From contig SLHU01000343.1 in NCBI GenBank assembly GCA_007135995.1, forward strand, positions 1 through 6,200: a stretch of 6,200 nt of DNA, read 5' to 3'. The position numbers and the translations under genes were made by a program. Numbering within the stretch: position 1 is the stretch's first letter; each line of letters opens with the position of its first letter. Of the stretch, positions 5,891-6,200 are shown in pieces. Under the pieces are notes generated by a model. It was not told where the DNA came from. It did no database searches and was given only the letters and a program-made list of their open reading frames with translations. This stretch comes from Clostridiales bacterium (GTDB lineage Bacteria; Bacillota; Clostridia; Saccharofermentanales; UBA5734).

Positions 5891-6200
5891 ATGATCGACT
5901 GGAACGCATTGAGAAAATAAGAGAAAAAGTGCTTGACAGTATGCCAGACAGCTGGCGCAGTCCGGAAAATAAGCTTAACTGGTTTCGGGGCTGGCTTGCC
6001 AGTCATGATGAAACACATCACCTGGTTCGGGTCGCAGCCTGTAAGGCAGCAATGCACAATATGGCGACACCTGTGATCAGCGATCATGAACTGATTGTCG
6101 GCAGGCCTTGTTACCGGGTATTAAGTCAGGCAGAGCAGCAGGAACTTAATGAATACGAGAAACTGGTTGCTCCGTCACTGCCTCATCTGAACGGGCAGGC
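5887..6200 (+). CDS. Glycyl radical enzyme (pyruvate formate-lyase-like), N-terminus, partial
   Basis: The frame opens at ATG 5887 and runs off the window after 104 complete codons. The start has the pattern of the PFL-like N-terminal domain: a charged first helix 'RIEKIREKVLDSMP' (residues 7-20), then 'VRVAACKAAMHNMATPVIS' leading to 'HELIVGRP' (67-74), which is the conserved 'gElIvG' region of the family, and then 'EYEKLVAPSLPHLNGQ'. Full-length members are about 750-850 residues, with an active-site Cys near the middle and the glycyl radical loop near the C-terminus; both lie outside the window. The substrate class (formate-lyase, dehydratase, C-N lyase or other) therefore cannot be told. 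A radical-SAM activating enzyme would be expected close downstream. The four-base ATGA overlap with the permease gene puts it in the ABC operon. A distant homologue that has lost radical chemistry cannot be excluded from this fragment. Confidence 0.75.
   Translation, partial: MNDRLERIEKIREKVLDSMPDSWRSPENKLNWFRGWLASHDETHHLVRVAACKAAMHNMATPVISDHELIVGRPCYRVLSQAEQQELNEYEKLVAPSLPHLNGQ

Overview
The window looks like chromosomal DNA of a low- to mid-GC Bacillota bacterium, probably an anaerobe. The reasons are GA-rich Shine-Dalgarno sites, a sigma-A-type promoter, a membrane protein with cytoplasmic zinc ribbons of the kind common in Firmicutes, and a glycyl radical enzyme (an oxygen-sensitive family) at the right edge. 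This is inferred from style and families; no species is recognised.

Layout: positions 1-59 may hold the start of a leftward gene (weak evidence). Positions 60-317 are non-coding. They carry several palindromes, a good promoter (TTGATG-17 bp-TATAAT) and the leader of a rightward operon. Five genes follow on the + strand. (1) A membrane-anchored triple zinc-ribbon protein at 318-2846 has a large outward-facing domain of unknown function. (2) An ABC ATPase lies at 2847-3515. (3, 4) Two different ABC-2-type permeases lie at 3505-4689 and 4736-5890. (5) The N-terminus of a pyruvate formate-lyase-like glycyl radical enzyme begins at 5887 and is cut by the window edge. Gene junctions are very tight: a stop abutting a GTG, an 11-bp overlap, a 46-bp gap, and an ATGA overlap. 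No terminator is visible between the genes, so they are most likely one transcript.

The ATPase and the two permeases form a complete heterodimeric exporter-type ABC system of unknown substrate. The zinc-ribbon protein has all 12 of its cysteines in three cytoplasmic CxxC-CxxC ribbons, and its roughly 480-residue outer domain has none. It is placed to be an accessory, sensor or substrate-handling partner of the exporter. Translational coupling of the last permease to a glycyl radical enzyme is the least expected part: it suggests that a radical-enzyme pathway and an export system are expressed together. Family assignments are supported by motifs; the joint function is inference.
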